Shown: positions 1 through 8,765, counted from the first letter of the stretch. The stretch is DNA of 44,739 nt from Psychrobacter sp. 72-O-c (GCF_904846605.1 NZ_CAJHBI010000028.1:1-44739); one strand, 5' to 3'. The notes: generated from the sequence alone by a model not told the origin. A program made the numbers and translations.

Positions 1-62
1 GCTATCTTCTTAACGGCTTCTGCTTTAAATTCTGTGCTATAAGTTCTGATTTTCTTGGTCAT
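1..62 (-). CDS. Transposase OrfA-like protein, N-terminal fragment (partial)
   Basis: The reading frame starts at ATG 62-60 and runs off the left edge; 20 complete codons are visible, beginning MTKKIRTYSTEFKAEAV. This is the typical start of the helix-turn-helix OrfA protein of IS3-family elements (HTH_Tnp_1 type), in which a basic N-terminus is followed by an S/T-x-E-F-K-x-E-A-V motif. A strong ribosome-binding site, GAGGAG, sits 7-8 bases upstream on the minus strand, supporting the start. The rest of OrfA and any OrfB with the DDE catalytic triad are outside the window. Confidence 0.6.
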   Translation of the reverse strand, partial: MTKKIRTYSTEFKAEAVKKI

Positions 63-120
63 GGTAAACTCCTCATTGAGTCGTTAGTTTACCAAGTTTA
101 CCTCTACGGTTTCTTCAGCA
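1..120 (-). mobile_element. End of an IS3-type insertion sequence (truncated by window edge)
   Basis: The first 62 bases encode, on the minus strand, the start of a transposase; the bases from 63 to about 120 are its leader and the terminal sequence of the element. Read on the minus strand, the element would begin TGCTGAAGAAACC at position 120, and a 5'-TG terminus is usual for the IS3 family. Exactly beyond this point the plus-strand reading frame of a lipoprotein-like gene begins without a start codon, which places the insertion boundary near 120. The other end, the target duplication and most of the transposase lie outside the window, so the family assignment is tentative. Confidence 0.6.
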
Positions 121-123
121 TAG

Positions 124-1053
124 CTCAGTGGTGATGATTCAGATTCCAGTATTCCATCAGCTGATGACCAAAACAATGAAAATGAAAAGATAAGTTTACA
201 AGGAGTTTACGAGGATATTAGAGTAAGTGAGGATAATTACGGGGATTATAAAACATCAACTACTAAAGCTATCAGTATTGTTACTGACGAACAAAAAATA
301 TGGGTTTTACGCACCTTTGGAGGTCCAGCTTATGGCCCTGCTGTTATCCTCAGACTAGGTTATTTTGAGTATGGAGACCTTAATGATATTGATAGCTCAT
401 TAACTACCAGTTTTAAAACTTATTATCCAGGGGGGGACGCTCCTCTCAAACAACAAGTATCAATTGATACTAATACGGGAGATGCTATAGCTATTACCTT
501 TCCTTATACTTATGTTGATGGTTATCTTCCCAATGGCAAATCTGTAAACATCGTATCAGTAGATACTTTAAATTTAAAATATAAACCAGATGTATCAATT
601 TCTATCAAAAATTTAAGTGGAAAAGTGTTCAGAGGTGACGCTACTGTTGCTGGTTTAGATGCTATGAATCCAGATGCTAGTAATCTATCAGATATCTTAT
701 TTCCAAGCCTTACAGTAGGCGATGGATTTGAATCTACAGATACAAGTGAAAATATCTTCGATCAATTTGAATCTACAGATATCAGCATTGATACAAGTGG
801 CAATATTTTAGGTCAAAGCGATAGAGGATGTAAATTTAATGGTAGTTTCAGCGATACTCAATCTAAAAATTATTTAGACGTTAAAATTAACCTTGAAGGC
901 TCACCTTGTTTATTACCTAACACCTCGTTTAATGGAGTGGGTTATTATAATGTTGAACTAGGAAAGCTTTATGTGACAGCTCTTAATACAGAAAATGGTA
1001 GCACATTCTCTTTTTCTGGTCCGAATTCATTTACCCAATATCCATTGGGTTGA
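124..1053 (+). pseudogene. Lipoprotein-like hypothetical protein, 5' end removed by the IS
   Basis: The frame is open for 309 codons from 124 to the TGA at 1051-1053 but has no ATG in its first 500 bases. The first usable start (GTG 625) would leave only 142 residues and cut through continuous coding sequence. The encoded chain begins LSGDDSDSSIPSADD, the kind of flexible Ser/Asp/Gly-rich segment that normally follows a lipobox cysteine. No known domain was recognised. Two cysteines (in DRGCKF and GSPCLL) and the C-terminal phrases SFNGVGYYNV and GSTFSFSG look like a small beta-rich extracytoplasmic domain. A 17-base direct repeat (about 726 and 765) encodes a duplicated FESTD segment. The missing signal peptide probably lies beyond the insertion sequence to the left. 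It is probably inactive. Confidence 0.6.
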
Positions 1054-1354
1054 GGTAGTAAGTAAGCTAGATTTATTATTGATAGTAATATAACGCAACA
1101 ATAGAAAGGACGCTATTTTTCAATAACGCCTAGATATTGCACTGCCAAAACTGACGAAACTAAATAAACGCTTTTAGCTTTGGGTTAATCCAATAGCGTT
1201 TAGTCGGTCTGTAGTGGTCAACTATATTTAGACAACTCATAGGAGGTGTTTGTTGAAATAACGGCACTTTTTTTCTGCTGAAGTTAAATAATTGTTGAAG
1301 GTATGCGGTCTGATACTTTGATTAGCAGCTAATATTTCAGCTCATTTTTACACG
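1054..1354. other. Intergenic region, no gene seen
   Basis: This AT-rich stretch between the broken lipoprotein gene and the surA terminator holds no supported gene. A segment around 1207-1280 (GTAGTGGTCAACTATATTTAGACA followed by AGGAGG) has the look of an insertion-sequence end with a leader, but no transposase frame follows, so it is at most an old remnant. Confidence 0.3.
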
Positions 1355-1388
1355 ATAAAAAAGGGCACATGCGTTTGCATATGCCCTT
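1355..1388 (-). terminator. Rho-independent terminator of surA, probably bidirectional
   Basis: Arms 1361-1372 and 1377-1388 (AAGGGCACATGC / GCATATGCCCTT) pair over 12 bases with one G-U-type mismatch and a 4-base loop. On the minus strand the stem is followed by TTTTTT, so it ends the transcript of surA, whose stop codon is 50 bases away. The plus-strand side is followed by an AT-rich tail and may also stop reading from the left. Confidence 0.8.
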
Positions 1389-1438
1389 ATTAAATTTTAC
1401 TTCAAACCAAATTAGTGTAGCGTTGTATATTCGCTATA

Positions 1439-2842
1439 TTATTCAAGCACTTGAATATAAGCGCTGGCACGTAGCTCTTGCAACCAGTCTTCTTTGGCTT
1501 GCGGTGCTAAGCGTTGATATAATGCTTGGCGCGCCATGTTGCGGCGATATTGATCGCTTACGTCATGCTGACGCTTGCCTTCTAATTTAAGAATATGCCA
1601 GCCAAACTGAGTTTTAAAGGGTGCAGAATAGTCACCAACAGTAGTGTTTTTCATGACCGCCTCAAAGGGACCGATCATATCTTCTTCGCTGACCCAGTCC
1701 AGATCACCACCACGTCCAGCAGAACCTGGATCGTCCGAGTAAGTTGCTGCTAGACCGGAAAAATCTGCGCCTTTACGTAGCTGATCGTATAAGTCGTTGG
1801 CCTTTTGCTCAGCCAGTGCGTCCGTTTGTAGCTCATCAACCTTAACCAAAATATGGCGAGTATGCCACTGCGGTATAATCATCGTATCATTGGCTTTTTT
1901 GTTGGCAAGCTTAATGATGTCAATACCTTCAGCAGTGACTAACGGTTCACTAACCGCACCCACATCAAGCTTAGTGATTTCGCTTGATAACTCCGTAGGT
2001 AGGGCGGCGGCTTTGTGAAAGCCCATATCGCCACCTTGTAGCGGAATTGGATAGTTGCCTTGGGTAGCGGCAACGGCAGCAGCGACATCCACATTTGGCG
2101 CTAGCAGGCGAGTACGTAATGCTTGTGCAACTTCGAGCGCCTCATCGCGCTGGGCTTGTGATAGCCGGCTATAATCATCCATATAAGGCACGCGCACATG
2201 GATGGTTTGATATTCGCTTTGATTCAAGCGCTTGGCTTCAGGCGAGGCCAGAAAGGCATCAATATCTTGCTCGCTAATGCGCACAAGATTAGTAATTTGA
2301 CGTTGTTGCAAAGATTGAATAGCAGAGTCTTCGATCAATTTTGAGCGTAAAGAAGCATAGCTACCGGCTTGGCTCGCATCTAAGCGCTGTTGTAGGGCAG
2401 CAAGACTATTAAGCCCTTCGGACTGAGCGATTTGGGTAAGACGCTGATTGATAGCGGCTTCATCAGGTTTCAGTCCGACACGGTTAACCAATGACAGCTG
2501 TATCTCACGTAAAATTAGCGCATTTAGCACTTCAGACTGTAGCTGAGCTGAATTAGCCATCGGCTCACCTGCAGCCTGCGCCCGTGCTTGCGTTTGATTG
2601 ACAGCATCAATCAGATCGCTTTTAAGAATGGCATTATCATTGACTAGTGCGATGATACCATCAGTGCTATTAGCAGGCGTTAAACGGGCGCTGCTATTTT
2701 GGCTCACAGCCTTAGCGTCCGCTTGCGCAGTTACAGGTTTAACCGTTGCCGCTTGGGCGTTGAGGCTAAGCACAAGGCCTGCGCTCATACCCATAGAAAA
2801 CAGTACAGCGCGGCTAGTCTGACGTAAAGAAAAAAATCTCAT
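1439..2842 (-). CDS. surA: Periplasmic chaperone / peptidyl-prolyl isomerase SurA
   Basis: SurA escorts unfolded outer-membrane proteins through the periplasm to the BAM complex. The 467-residue chain starts with a signal peptide (MRFFSLRQTSRAVLFSMG... ending near NAQAA), followed by a SurA N-terminal chaperone domain (NDNAILKSDL...LREIQL) and two parvulin-type domains. The first is divergent (LQGGDMGF), the second canonical (RHILVK...DPGSAGRGGDLDWV...FGWHILKL). The chosen ATG at 2842 has GAGGAG 7 bases upstream and gives a clean signal peptide; the frame is open to an ATG at 2896, which would add 18 residues in front of it. The gene lies just downstream of lptD in the same direction, as in many Gammaproteobacteria, and LptD is a known SurA client. 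Confidence 0.93.
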   Translation of the reverse strand: MRFFSLRQTSRAVLFSMGMSAGLVLSLNAQAATVKPVTAQADAKAVSQNSSARLTPANSTDGIIALVNDNAILKSDLIDAVNQTQARAQAAGEPMANSAQLQSEVLNALILREIQLSLVNRVGLKPDEAAINQRLTQIAQSEGLNSLAALQQRLDASQAGSYASLRSKLIEDSAIQSLQQRQITNLVRISEQDIDAFLASPEAKRLNQSEYQTIHVRVPYMDDYSRLSQAQRDEALEVAQALRTRLLAPNVDVAAAVAATQGNYPIPLQGGDMGFHKAAALPTELSSEITKLDVGAVSEPLVTAEGIDIIKLANKKANDTMIIPQWHTRHILVKVDELQTDALAEQKANDLYDQLRKGADFSGLAATYSDDPGSAGRGGDLDWVSEEDMIGPFEAVMKNTTVGDYSAPFKTQFGWHILKLEGKRQHDVSDQYRRNMARQALYQRLAPQAKEDWLQELRASAYIQVLE

Positions 2843-2945
2843 GATGCTCCTCATCAATGTCATCGCATCGGATAGTAGTTGGTCAACGGTATTCATTATA
2901 AGCTAAATAGTTATAAGTTGAATAAAGTCGTCCGCAATGTTGTCA

Positions 2946-2991
2946 CGTAAGTATTTAGGTTAATAACGCGTAAGTATCTAGGTTAATAAAC
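2946..2991. repeat. Two tandem 23-bp units between lptD and surA
   Basis: Units at 2946-2968 and 2969-2991 share CGTAAGTAT(T/C)TAGGTTAATAA with a single mismatch in the first 20 bases. The pair lies in the 179-base gap between lptD and the preferred surA start, so it falls in the leader or promoter region of surA. No function is evident. Confidence 0.7.
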
Positions 2992-3021
2992 AGCTGGCTT
3001 TATACTTTGTTGTCTTGTTCG

Positions 3022-6000
3022 CTAATCTTTCCATGCAGTCTGTACCGGCTCAAAACCTAGAACTTTATCCGCGAGCAATCGGGTTAAGCGGCTATCGCCA
3101 CTACCAAGACCATTAAGCCTAATCTCTGCCATAATGGCTTGAGTAGGTTTGTCTTTGATATTTAGGTCATTATAGTAACGCCGACCGTAAACTGCAAAGC
3201 CAAAGCAACAATCTTCATAATCAATGCCGACCAAAGCGTCGAGCATTTTATCACTGCGATAATCGTATTGTCCTTGCGCTAGCACGCGCCAATTATTATT
3301 GACAGGAAAAACTGCTGACGCTGTAAATGCGGATAACGGCAGCTGATTGGTATTATTATCGCGCTGACGTTTAACAAAACCGACGTTAAACAAACTATTA
3401 TCTGATGGCTGATAACGCAATTCAGTGGTAATGAAATTTAAATCATAACTGTTGGTAAGCGCGCCGCTGACATCGACCCAAACGTTGTTATAAGGTTGGG
3501 CACTGGCATCCCATACCATTCCTGAGGATGAAGTCGTAAATACAGAGCTTTGGTCCTCAAGCGTCACGCGACCATCACCTAAATAGAACTGCTCCGCAAT
3601 GCTACCATCAAAACGTGTCACACCCGTTGCGTCGATGTAACGATAGTTGATCCCAGGAGTAATGGCATGCAAATCTTGCAAGCGGTCATGTCCTAAGAAC
3701 CAGCTGTCTGAAAACAACTGCTCATAGTTAATCGAGGCAATACGGGTATTAAAGTTAGGAATATCATTCTGGTTTTCAAAGGGCGAATAAGTATATTTAA
3801 GCCGTGGACTTAGCAGCTGATAACCCCCTAAGGTATCATCAAAGGCTCCGAACGGCGATCCGGCTTGATATAGATGCAAACCGGCATCAATGCTGGCTTG
3901 GGGCACAAAGACCGACTGACTGCCGTCTTTCTCACTGAGCGAGTTATCCGCTAAGCTGTCTTGGTCATACGAGGTATATAAGTGCTGTAGGCTGATTTTT
4001 GGCTTAACATAACCCCATGCTTTTTCTACTGGATAGGCGGCACTGATTTTATTATAAATGCGTGCGCCGCTTTTTTCAGGCTCAGAGCCATCGTCGATAG
4101 ACTTTTTAAAATAGGCAGAATCATGAACGCCTGTGATATCGAAACTCTCCAACCACGGCAGACGATAGTTCAGTTCTAGCTGCGGTAGACGTGAGTAAGG
4201 TTTGTCTTTATCTTTTAACGGCTCACCAGTATTGGTAAAAGCATCAAGTGTTTGGAAGGTCTCGACTTTTAGCTCGCCGGTCACATAATCATTATAATAA
4301 TTAAGACGCGCGCGCCTTGGTAGATTCAGTGTATTGTCTGATAAGCCTAAAGTGTCAAAGTCATTAAGATATTCTTCATCTGACACATAGCTGTATTTGG
4401 CATCACCGCTTAACCTTGGGATACTGTTTGATGACCAATAGTGATCATAAAAAAAGCTGCTGCGATCTTCGCCGTCATACTCTTTATCATTGGGCAAATA
4501 CGAGCCGTTAAAAATACCTTCGCCGTATTCCTCTGTTAAATAACGAAACTCACCTGAGAGCATAGGGTTACGATTGGTATAGATATGAGTATTCAGTGTG
4601 GCATCGTAATTGGGCGCTAGATTTAGATAATAGGGGATATCGACTTCGAGGCCACTTTCACTACCAATACTTGCGCTGGGTAATAAAAATCCGCTACTTC
4701 GGCGACTGTCGATAGGAAAGTTGAAGTAAGGCAAATAAAACACCGGTACATCGCGGATTCGGAAGGTAGTGTCGTAGGCTTTACCACGTCCGCTATCGGT
4801 ATCTAAGTCGATACTTTTAGCCTCAAGCTGCCATTTACGGTCAGTAGGCGGACAGGTGGTAAACATTACTTCATCGAGCTCATACTGGCTCTCATTAGGA
4901 CGATTAAGTCGCTTGGCATAGCCGTGCGCTTGCAATGGCACACTGGCAAAAGCCACATCATTTGCGGTTGTCTGTCCGGTCTCAGTGCTATAAGCCAAGC
5001 TATCTGCTACGCCAATCAGACCGCCTTGTGAGGCTTTTTCGCTAATGGTAGTCTTATTATTATTCTGAGTATTGCTAGGCGTTAGTTGCGTAGCAGGTCT
5101 ATTGCCATTATTGACGTTGCCATCATTAACAGTGCCAGTGGCTTGATCAGTAAATAATACTTTCCCTTGTGCGCCAGCCACGCCATTGGTTAAATCCAGT
5201 ACGATTTTATCTGCTTCGATATGCTGGGTGCCTTGATCGATAATGACATTACCGGATAACTCAGCATAATCGACATTATCATAATAACCATAATCAGATT
5301 CTGCAAACAGCGCTGCTTGGCTGTTGGGAGTACCAGTTAAATCAGTAGGGATTTGTCCATTAGTCGCATTGGCTTCATTGACGGCGCGTTGATAATTAGG
5401 GTTACGCTTAGGATAGACCCATTGACCTTCACAGCGTTGAGCACTATCTATTGAATTGACTACTGAATTGGGAAGCAGATTTAAATTTGTTCCCAATTGG
5501 CGCATAGGTTGACGGTTAGCTTGGCTATCCGACGTAGGCTGTCGCGTATTGTTTGCTATCGAAGCTGAATTTTGAGTGCTATTGTCTATTGTATTAACAG
5601 TATCGGTACTATTTAATGTCGGAGTGTCGGTATCGGGAGTAAGCTCATAAAATTCTGCTAAGCGTTGCAAACTTTTTTGAATACTCTCATCGCTGAAATC
5701 AAGGCGGCTGCTATCAATTGAGGAATCAGTTGCCATACTTTGGCGTGTGCCGTTATTATTGTCTTTTTTATTGCTACTATTAAAACTATTGCGAGCGTTA
5801 GGATTGTCCAAGTACTGGACGGCAGTATCGTCGGTACTTTTAATACCAGTGTCAGCATCAGTTTTGTCAGTAATTGGGGTAATGGTATCTGTATTGGGGT
5901 CTATTATATTGTTATTAGCGTTAATATCAGGGTCATTATAGACACTTTCATTAGCGCCCTCCTTAGCACTTTGATTAACGCTACTGCTGGCACTAATATC

Positions 6001-6168
6001 AGAATCAGGGTCAGGAATATTGCTGCTGACACTGGTGCTAGCAGTTATAAACGGCTCAGTCGTTTGCACTGCAGCATTTGCTGTGACAGCCGCACTCACA
6101 GTCAAGCCTAATGCACCAAATAAAATCAAACGAATGCTTTGGTAGAGCGGAGAATATAACAAGGGCAC
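3022..6168 (-). CDS. lptD: LPS-assembly protein LptD
   Basis: LptD is the outer-membrane barrel that, with LptE, inserts lipopolysaccharide into the outer leaflet. At 1048 residues it is much longer than E. coli LptD (784). A signal peptide (residues 1 to about 32, ending ANA) is followed by roughly 210 residues of low-complexity Asn/Ser/Thr/Asp-rich sequence. Next come an LptA-like jellyroll domain (about 285-435, with YAELSGNVIIDQGTQHIEADKI) and the barrel (about 440-1048). Four cysteines, C246, C439, C987 and C988, match the one-one-pair arrangement that forms the essential disulfides of LptD. The barrel signatures FYLPYFNFPID and SSGFLLPS are present. surA lies downstream; amgK is divergent. 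The N-terminal extension is the only odd feature. Confidence 0.95.
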   Translation of the reverse strand: MPLLYSPLYQSIRLILFGALGLTVSAAVTANAAVQTTEPFITASTSVSSNIPDPDSDISASSSVNQSAKEGANESVYNDPDINANNNIIDPNTDTITPITDKTDADTGIKSTDDTAVQYLDNPNARNSFNSSNKKDNNNGTRQSMATDSSIDSSRLDFSDESIQKSLQRLAEFYELTPDTDTPTLNSTDTVNTIDNSTQNSASIANNTRQPTSDSQANRQPMRQLGTNLNLLPNSVVNSIDSAQRCEGQWVYPKRNPNYQRAVNEANATNGQIPTDLTGTPNSQAALFAESDYGYYDNVDYAELSGNVIIDQGTQHIEADKIVLDLTNGVAGAQGKVLFTDQATGTVNDGNVNNGNRPATQLTPSNTQNNNKTTISEKASQGGLIGVADSLAYSTETGQTTANDVAFASVPLQAHGYAKRLNRPNESQYELDEVMFTTCPPTDRKWQLEAKSIDLDTDSGRGKAYDTTFRIRDVPVFYLPYFNFPIDSRRSSGFLLPSASIGSESGLEVDIPYYLNLAPNYDATLNTHIYTNRNPMLSGEFRYLTEEYGEGIFNGSYLPNDKEYDGEDRSSFFYDHYWSSNSIPRLSGDAKYSYVSDEEYLNDFDTLGLSDNTLNLPRRARLNYYNDYVTGELKVETFQTLDAFTNTGEPLKDKDKPYSRLPQLELNYRLPWLESFDITGVHDSAYFKKSIDDGSEPEKSGARIYNKISAAYPVEKAWGYVKPKISLQHLYTSYDQDSLADNSLSEKDGSQSVFVPQASIDAGLHLYQAGSPFGAFDDTLGGYQLLSPRLKYTYSPFENQNDIPNFNTRIASINYEQLFSDSWFLGHDRLQDLHAITPGINYRYIDATGVTRFDGSIAEQFYLGDGRVTLEDQSSVFTTSSSGMVWDASAQPYNNVWVDVSGALTNSYDLNFITTELRYQPSDNSLFNVGFVKRQRDNNTNQLPLSAFTASAVFPVNNNWRVLAQGQYDYRSDKMLDALVGIDYEDCCFGFAVYGRRYYNDLNIKDKPTQAIMAEIRLNGLGSGDSRLTRLLADKVLGFEPVQTAWKD

Positions 6169-6683
6169 ACCTATGATTGCAGAGCCTATTGGGTCGCGGT
6201 ATTTAGCCTAATACTGCTATTTAGCCAGTAATTTTTTAGCCCGAAATGTTATTCGGTTGAGCAAGATTACTTAATCTAATCTTATTTAATATTTGGTACT
6301 AAATCAAAGCGCAAGCGTAGCAGAATAAAGTAAAGCCATGGAGCAGCACAATAACTGTGCTTAGTATGTTGTATAGTGATCTATTAATAAACCATTATAC
6401 GACCACTATACGATAAGATGACTTTTAATATTCGGTCATCTTGCAGGTATTGACCACTTAGCATAGTCAAAAAAAACCAAATCAGCTACACTATTAACCA
6501 AATTTCATGACGTAGCAAGGCGTTTTTTAGATTCATGATCAGCGCCATACATCAAATCAGGGTTCAAGCCCTATTTTATAACAGCCACTTTGAGTCAAAA
6601 AGCTCACCATTTTAGCAAGTATTTGCCTGATTTATTACTACTTTAGTTATTTACAACTGATATTTAACCTGCGATGCCCTTAT
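6169..6683. promoter_or_regulatory. Divergent promoter region of lptD and amgK with two inverted repeats
   Basis: This 515-base AT-rich gap must hold the promoters of lptD (minus) and amgK-murU (plus). Two perfect 8-base inverted repeats are visible: GTATAGTG/CACTATAC (6371-6378 and 6404-6411) and AAGATGAC/GTCATCTT (6415-6422 and 6435-6442). They abut each other, and neither has a T-tract, so they may be operators or RNA structures rather than terminators. No convincing -35/-10 pair was fixed, and no small gene was recognised. Confidence 0.4.
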
Positions 6684-7832
6684 ATGATAAATAAAGATAT
6701 GACAGATAAAATGCTTTTGAACCCTGACCTGACTAATATAACCTCGAACACTCGCCAGCAGCAGCTAGAGCACTGGCTACAGCAAGTGTTTGCAAACCAA
6801 GAATTTACGCTTGATAGCTTGCCCGGTGATGCTAGTGCGCGTCAATATCATCGTATTCAGTTTTCAGATAACTCAAATAGCTTAGACAGCAAGGGTACGG
6901 ACGCGGCGCGCTATATTGTCATGGATTCTGCTGACGAGCAAGATGCTTTGCAGCAATTTATTAATGTGGCCAAGCTGATGTCTCCCGCAATCAATGTACC
7001 AGAGCTTATCGCCCAAGATGTAGAGCAAGGGTTTTTGGTGCTACAAGATTTCGGTACCCTAGAGTTTGCTCATCTACTGATCGATGCTAGCCCTACGCAA
7101 GTTAACGATTATTATCAACTGGCAATGCAGACGTTGGTAGCGCTACAAAATGTACCGGTAGAGACCGCAAGAGTACAGCATCAATTACCAGATTACGACA
7201 CAGCGCTGTTAACCCGCGAGATGGATCTATTCAGTGAATGGTTTATACCTTATATCGAGGTAAGCCTTGATAAGGCGCTGTGGGATAATCTAAAATCTGC
7301 CTTGATAGCAGAGATTTTGGTGCAGCCGCAGGTCATCGTTCATCGCGATTATCACAGTCGTAACCTAATGCAAGATCAAGCAGAGCCCTCACGTTTAGGG
7401 GTAATTGACTTCCAAGACGCGGTCATTGGTGCTTATAGTTATGACTTAGTCTCATTGGTACGCGATGCCTACGTAGAATGGCCGGAAAGCCAAGTATCGT
7501 GCTGGATTCATGACTTTTGGCAATTGCAGCAGCAGCAGGCAAGTTTAGCTACTAGCAGTAGCGTAGAGCAGCTTGAAAGCGACGTCAATGTTATGGGCGT
7601 GCAGCGGCATTTGAAAGTATTAGGAATTTTTATCCGCTTGTCTGAACGCGATGGTAAAAACCGCTATTTGGCTGATATACCCAAAGTCATGCGTGATCTA
7701 ATGTTTGAGCTGGAGTGGCTCGGTGCATATGGCAGTGATAGTATTCAACAAGCGGTATTGCCATTCAACATATGGTTAATAGATACTGTCTTGCCAGCCT
7801 ATCAACGTAAGTTTTCACAGCAGTATATTTAG
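6684..7832 (+). CDS. amgK: N-acetylmuramate/N-acetylglucosamine anomeric kinase AmgK
   Basis: AmgK phosphorylates the anomeric carbon of N-acetylmuramic acid (and GlcNAc), the first dedicated step of the peptidoglycan recycling bypass that feeds UDP-MurNAc. The 382-residue protein has an aminoglycoside-phosphotransferase/choline-kinase fold: an N-terminal lobe with GDASARQYHR (48-57), the catalytic HRDYHSRN (220-227, base D222) and the metal-binding DFQD (242-245). Identification is strengthened by murU immediately downstream (84 bases) and lptD next door, the order known from Pseudomonas. The start is uncertain: ATG 6684 lacks a good ribosome-binding site, and ATG 6699 is an alternative. In related bacteria this route is linked to intrinsic fosfomycin tolerance. 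Confidence 0.88.
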   Translation: MINKDMTDKMLLNPDLTNITSNTRQQQLEHWLQQVFANQEFTLDSLPGDASARQYHRIQFSDNSNSLDSKGTDAARYIVMDSADEQDALQQFINVAKLMSPAINVPELIAQDVEQGFLVLQDFGTLEFAHLLIDASPTQVNDYYQLAMQTLVALQNVPVETARVQHQLPDYDTALLTREMDLFSEWFIPYIEVSLDKALWDNLKSALIAEILVQPQVIVHRDYHSRNLMQDQAEPSRLGVIDFQDAVIGAYSYDLVSLVRDAYVEWPESQVSCWIHDFWQLQQQQASLATSSSVEQLESDVNVMGVQRHLKVLGIFIRLSERDGKNRYLADIPKVMRDLMFELEWLGAYGSDSIQQAVLPFNIWLIDTVLPAYQRKFSQQYI

Positions 7833-7916
7833 CTAGATCTATTTAATATAGTGTTCTAAAACATCACTAGCTTTCACACCGTTAAAAAATTAACTTTATA
7901 AAAATAAGGAGCGATC

Positions 7917-8645
7917 ATGGCCGTAATAACGCAAGCAATGATTTTGGCTGCTGGCAAGGGTACGCGCCTGCGTCCATTAACCCTTGATACCCCCAAACCT
8001 TTGGTTGAGGTGGGCGGAAAGCCGCTTATCATTTGGCATATTAAAGCACTACAAGCAGCAGGCATTACTGATATTGCTATTAATGCGTCATGGCTTGCGG
8101 ATAAACTTATGGACACCTTAGGCGATGGCTCGCAATACGGTGTGAGATTACATTGGTCAGTAGAAGATGACGAGCCGCTTGAGACGGCAGGGGGTATTTT
8201 TCAGGCGCTACAAACGGGCAAACTACAAGATGCGCCCTTTATCTTGGTTAATTCTGATGTTTGGACGACTTTTGATTTTGCACGTTTGCAAGACTATGAG
8301 CTAGGAGCAGATCAGCGTGCTCATCTATTACTGATAGATAATCCAGAGCATAATAGCGGCGGCGACTTTGCTATCAATAATGGCTTGGCCAGTGAGCATG
8401 CCGTTGGCGATGCTGATAAACACACTTTTGCTGGTATTAGTGTCATGTCACCGCGTTTGGTTGATGGGCTGGCGACTGGACAACCTGCCGCCCTTGCGCC
8501 GCTGCTTAAACAGGCGATGATGAAGTTTCAAGTAACCGCAGAGGTCATCACTGACAATTGGATAGATGTCGGTACAGAAGAACGCTTAACGCAAATAAAT
8601 GAATTTATTGCAAGCAAAGGTACGGGTACTCACCGAGGCACTTAA
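7917..8645 (+). CDS. murU: N-acetylmuramate alpha-1-phosphate uridylyltransferase MurU
   Basis: MurU couples MurNAc-1-phosphate (made by AmgK) with UTP to give UDP-MurNAc, which re-enters peptidoglycan precursor synthesis downstream of MurA/MurB. The 242-residue protein shows the nucleotidyltransferase signature LAAGKGTRLRPLT (10-22), KPLVEVGGKPLI (27-38) with the conserved lysine, and the metal-binding VNSDVW (111-116). The C-terminal NWIDVGTEERL is typical of short sugar-phosphate nucleotidyltransferases. AAGGAG lies 6 bases upstream of ATG. It forms an operon with amgK and ends before a strong terminator. Similar domains occur in GlmU and RmlA, but the length and neighbour favour MurU. Confidence 0.9.
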   Translation: MAVITQAMILAAGKGTRLRPLTLDTPKPLVEVGGKPLIIWHIKALQAAGITDIAINASWLADKLMDTLGDGSQYGVRLHWSVEDDEPLETAGGIFQALQTGKLQDAPFILVNSDVWTTFDFARLQDYELGADQRAHLLLIDNPEHNSGGDFAINNGLASEHAVGDADKHTFAGISVMSPRLVDGLATGQPAALAPLLKQAMMKFQVTAEVITDNWIDVGTEERLTQINEFIASKGTGTHRGT

Positions 8646-8690
8646 AGCCCTTTATAGTCAATCTTATAAAACACTTGGATTGTTATAACA

Positions 8691-8731
8691 AAAAAATGCA
8701 GCCTCATTGCAATAATGGGGCTGCATTTTTT
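8691..8731 (+). terminator. Bidirectional terminator between murU and the cio operon
   Basis: A 12-base stem TGCAGCCTCATT / AATGGGGCTGCA with a 5-base loop is flanked by A7 on the left and T6 on the right, so it can terminate both the murU transcript (plus) and the convergent DUF2474-like/cio transcript (minus). Confidence 0.88.
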
Positions 8732-8765
8732 ATTCATCGATGAAGCAAGGATAAGAACTACGAGT

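Noticed and set aside
625..1053. A 142-codon gene starting at GTG 625
   Set aside because: The same frame is open from 124 with continuous coding character, so this is the tail of a larger gene cut by the IS rather than a gene of its own.
1207..1290. Insertion-sequence end with an AGGAGG leader
   Set aside because: No transposase frame follows and no matching inverted repeat was found in the window; kept only as a note on the intergenic region.
5740..6111. Plus-strand frame of 123 codons opposite the lptD N-terminus
   Set aside because: It mirrors the low-complexity repeats of lptD, has no ribosome-binding site, and reads as Ile/Val-rich nonsense.
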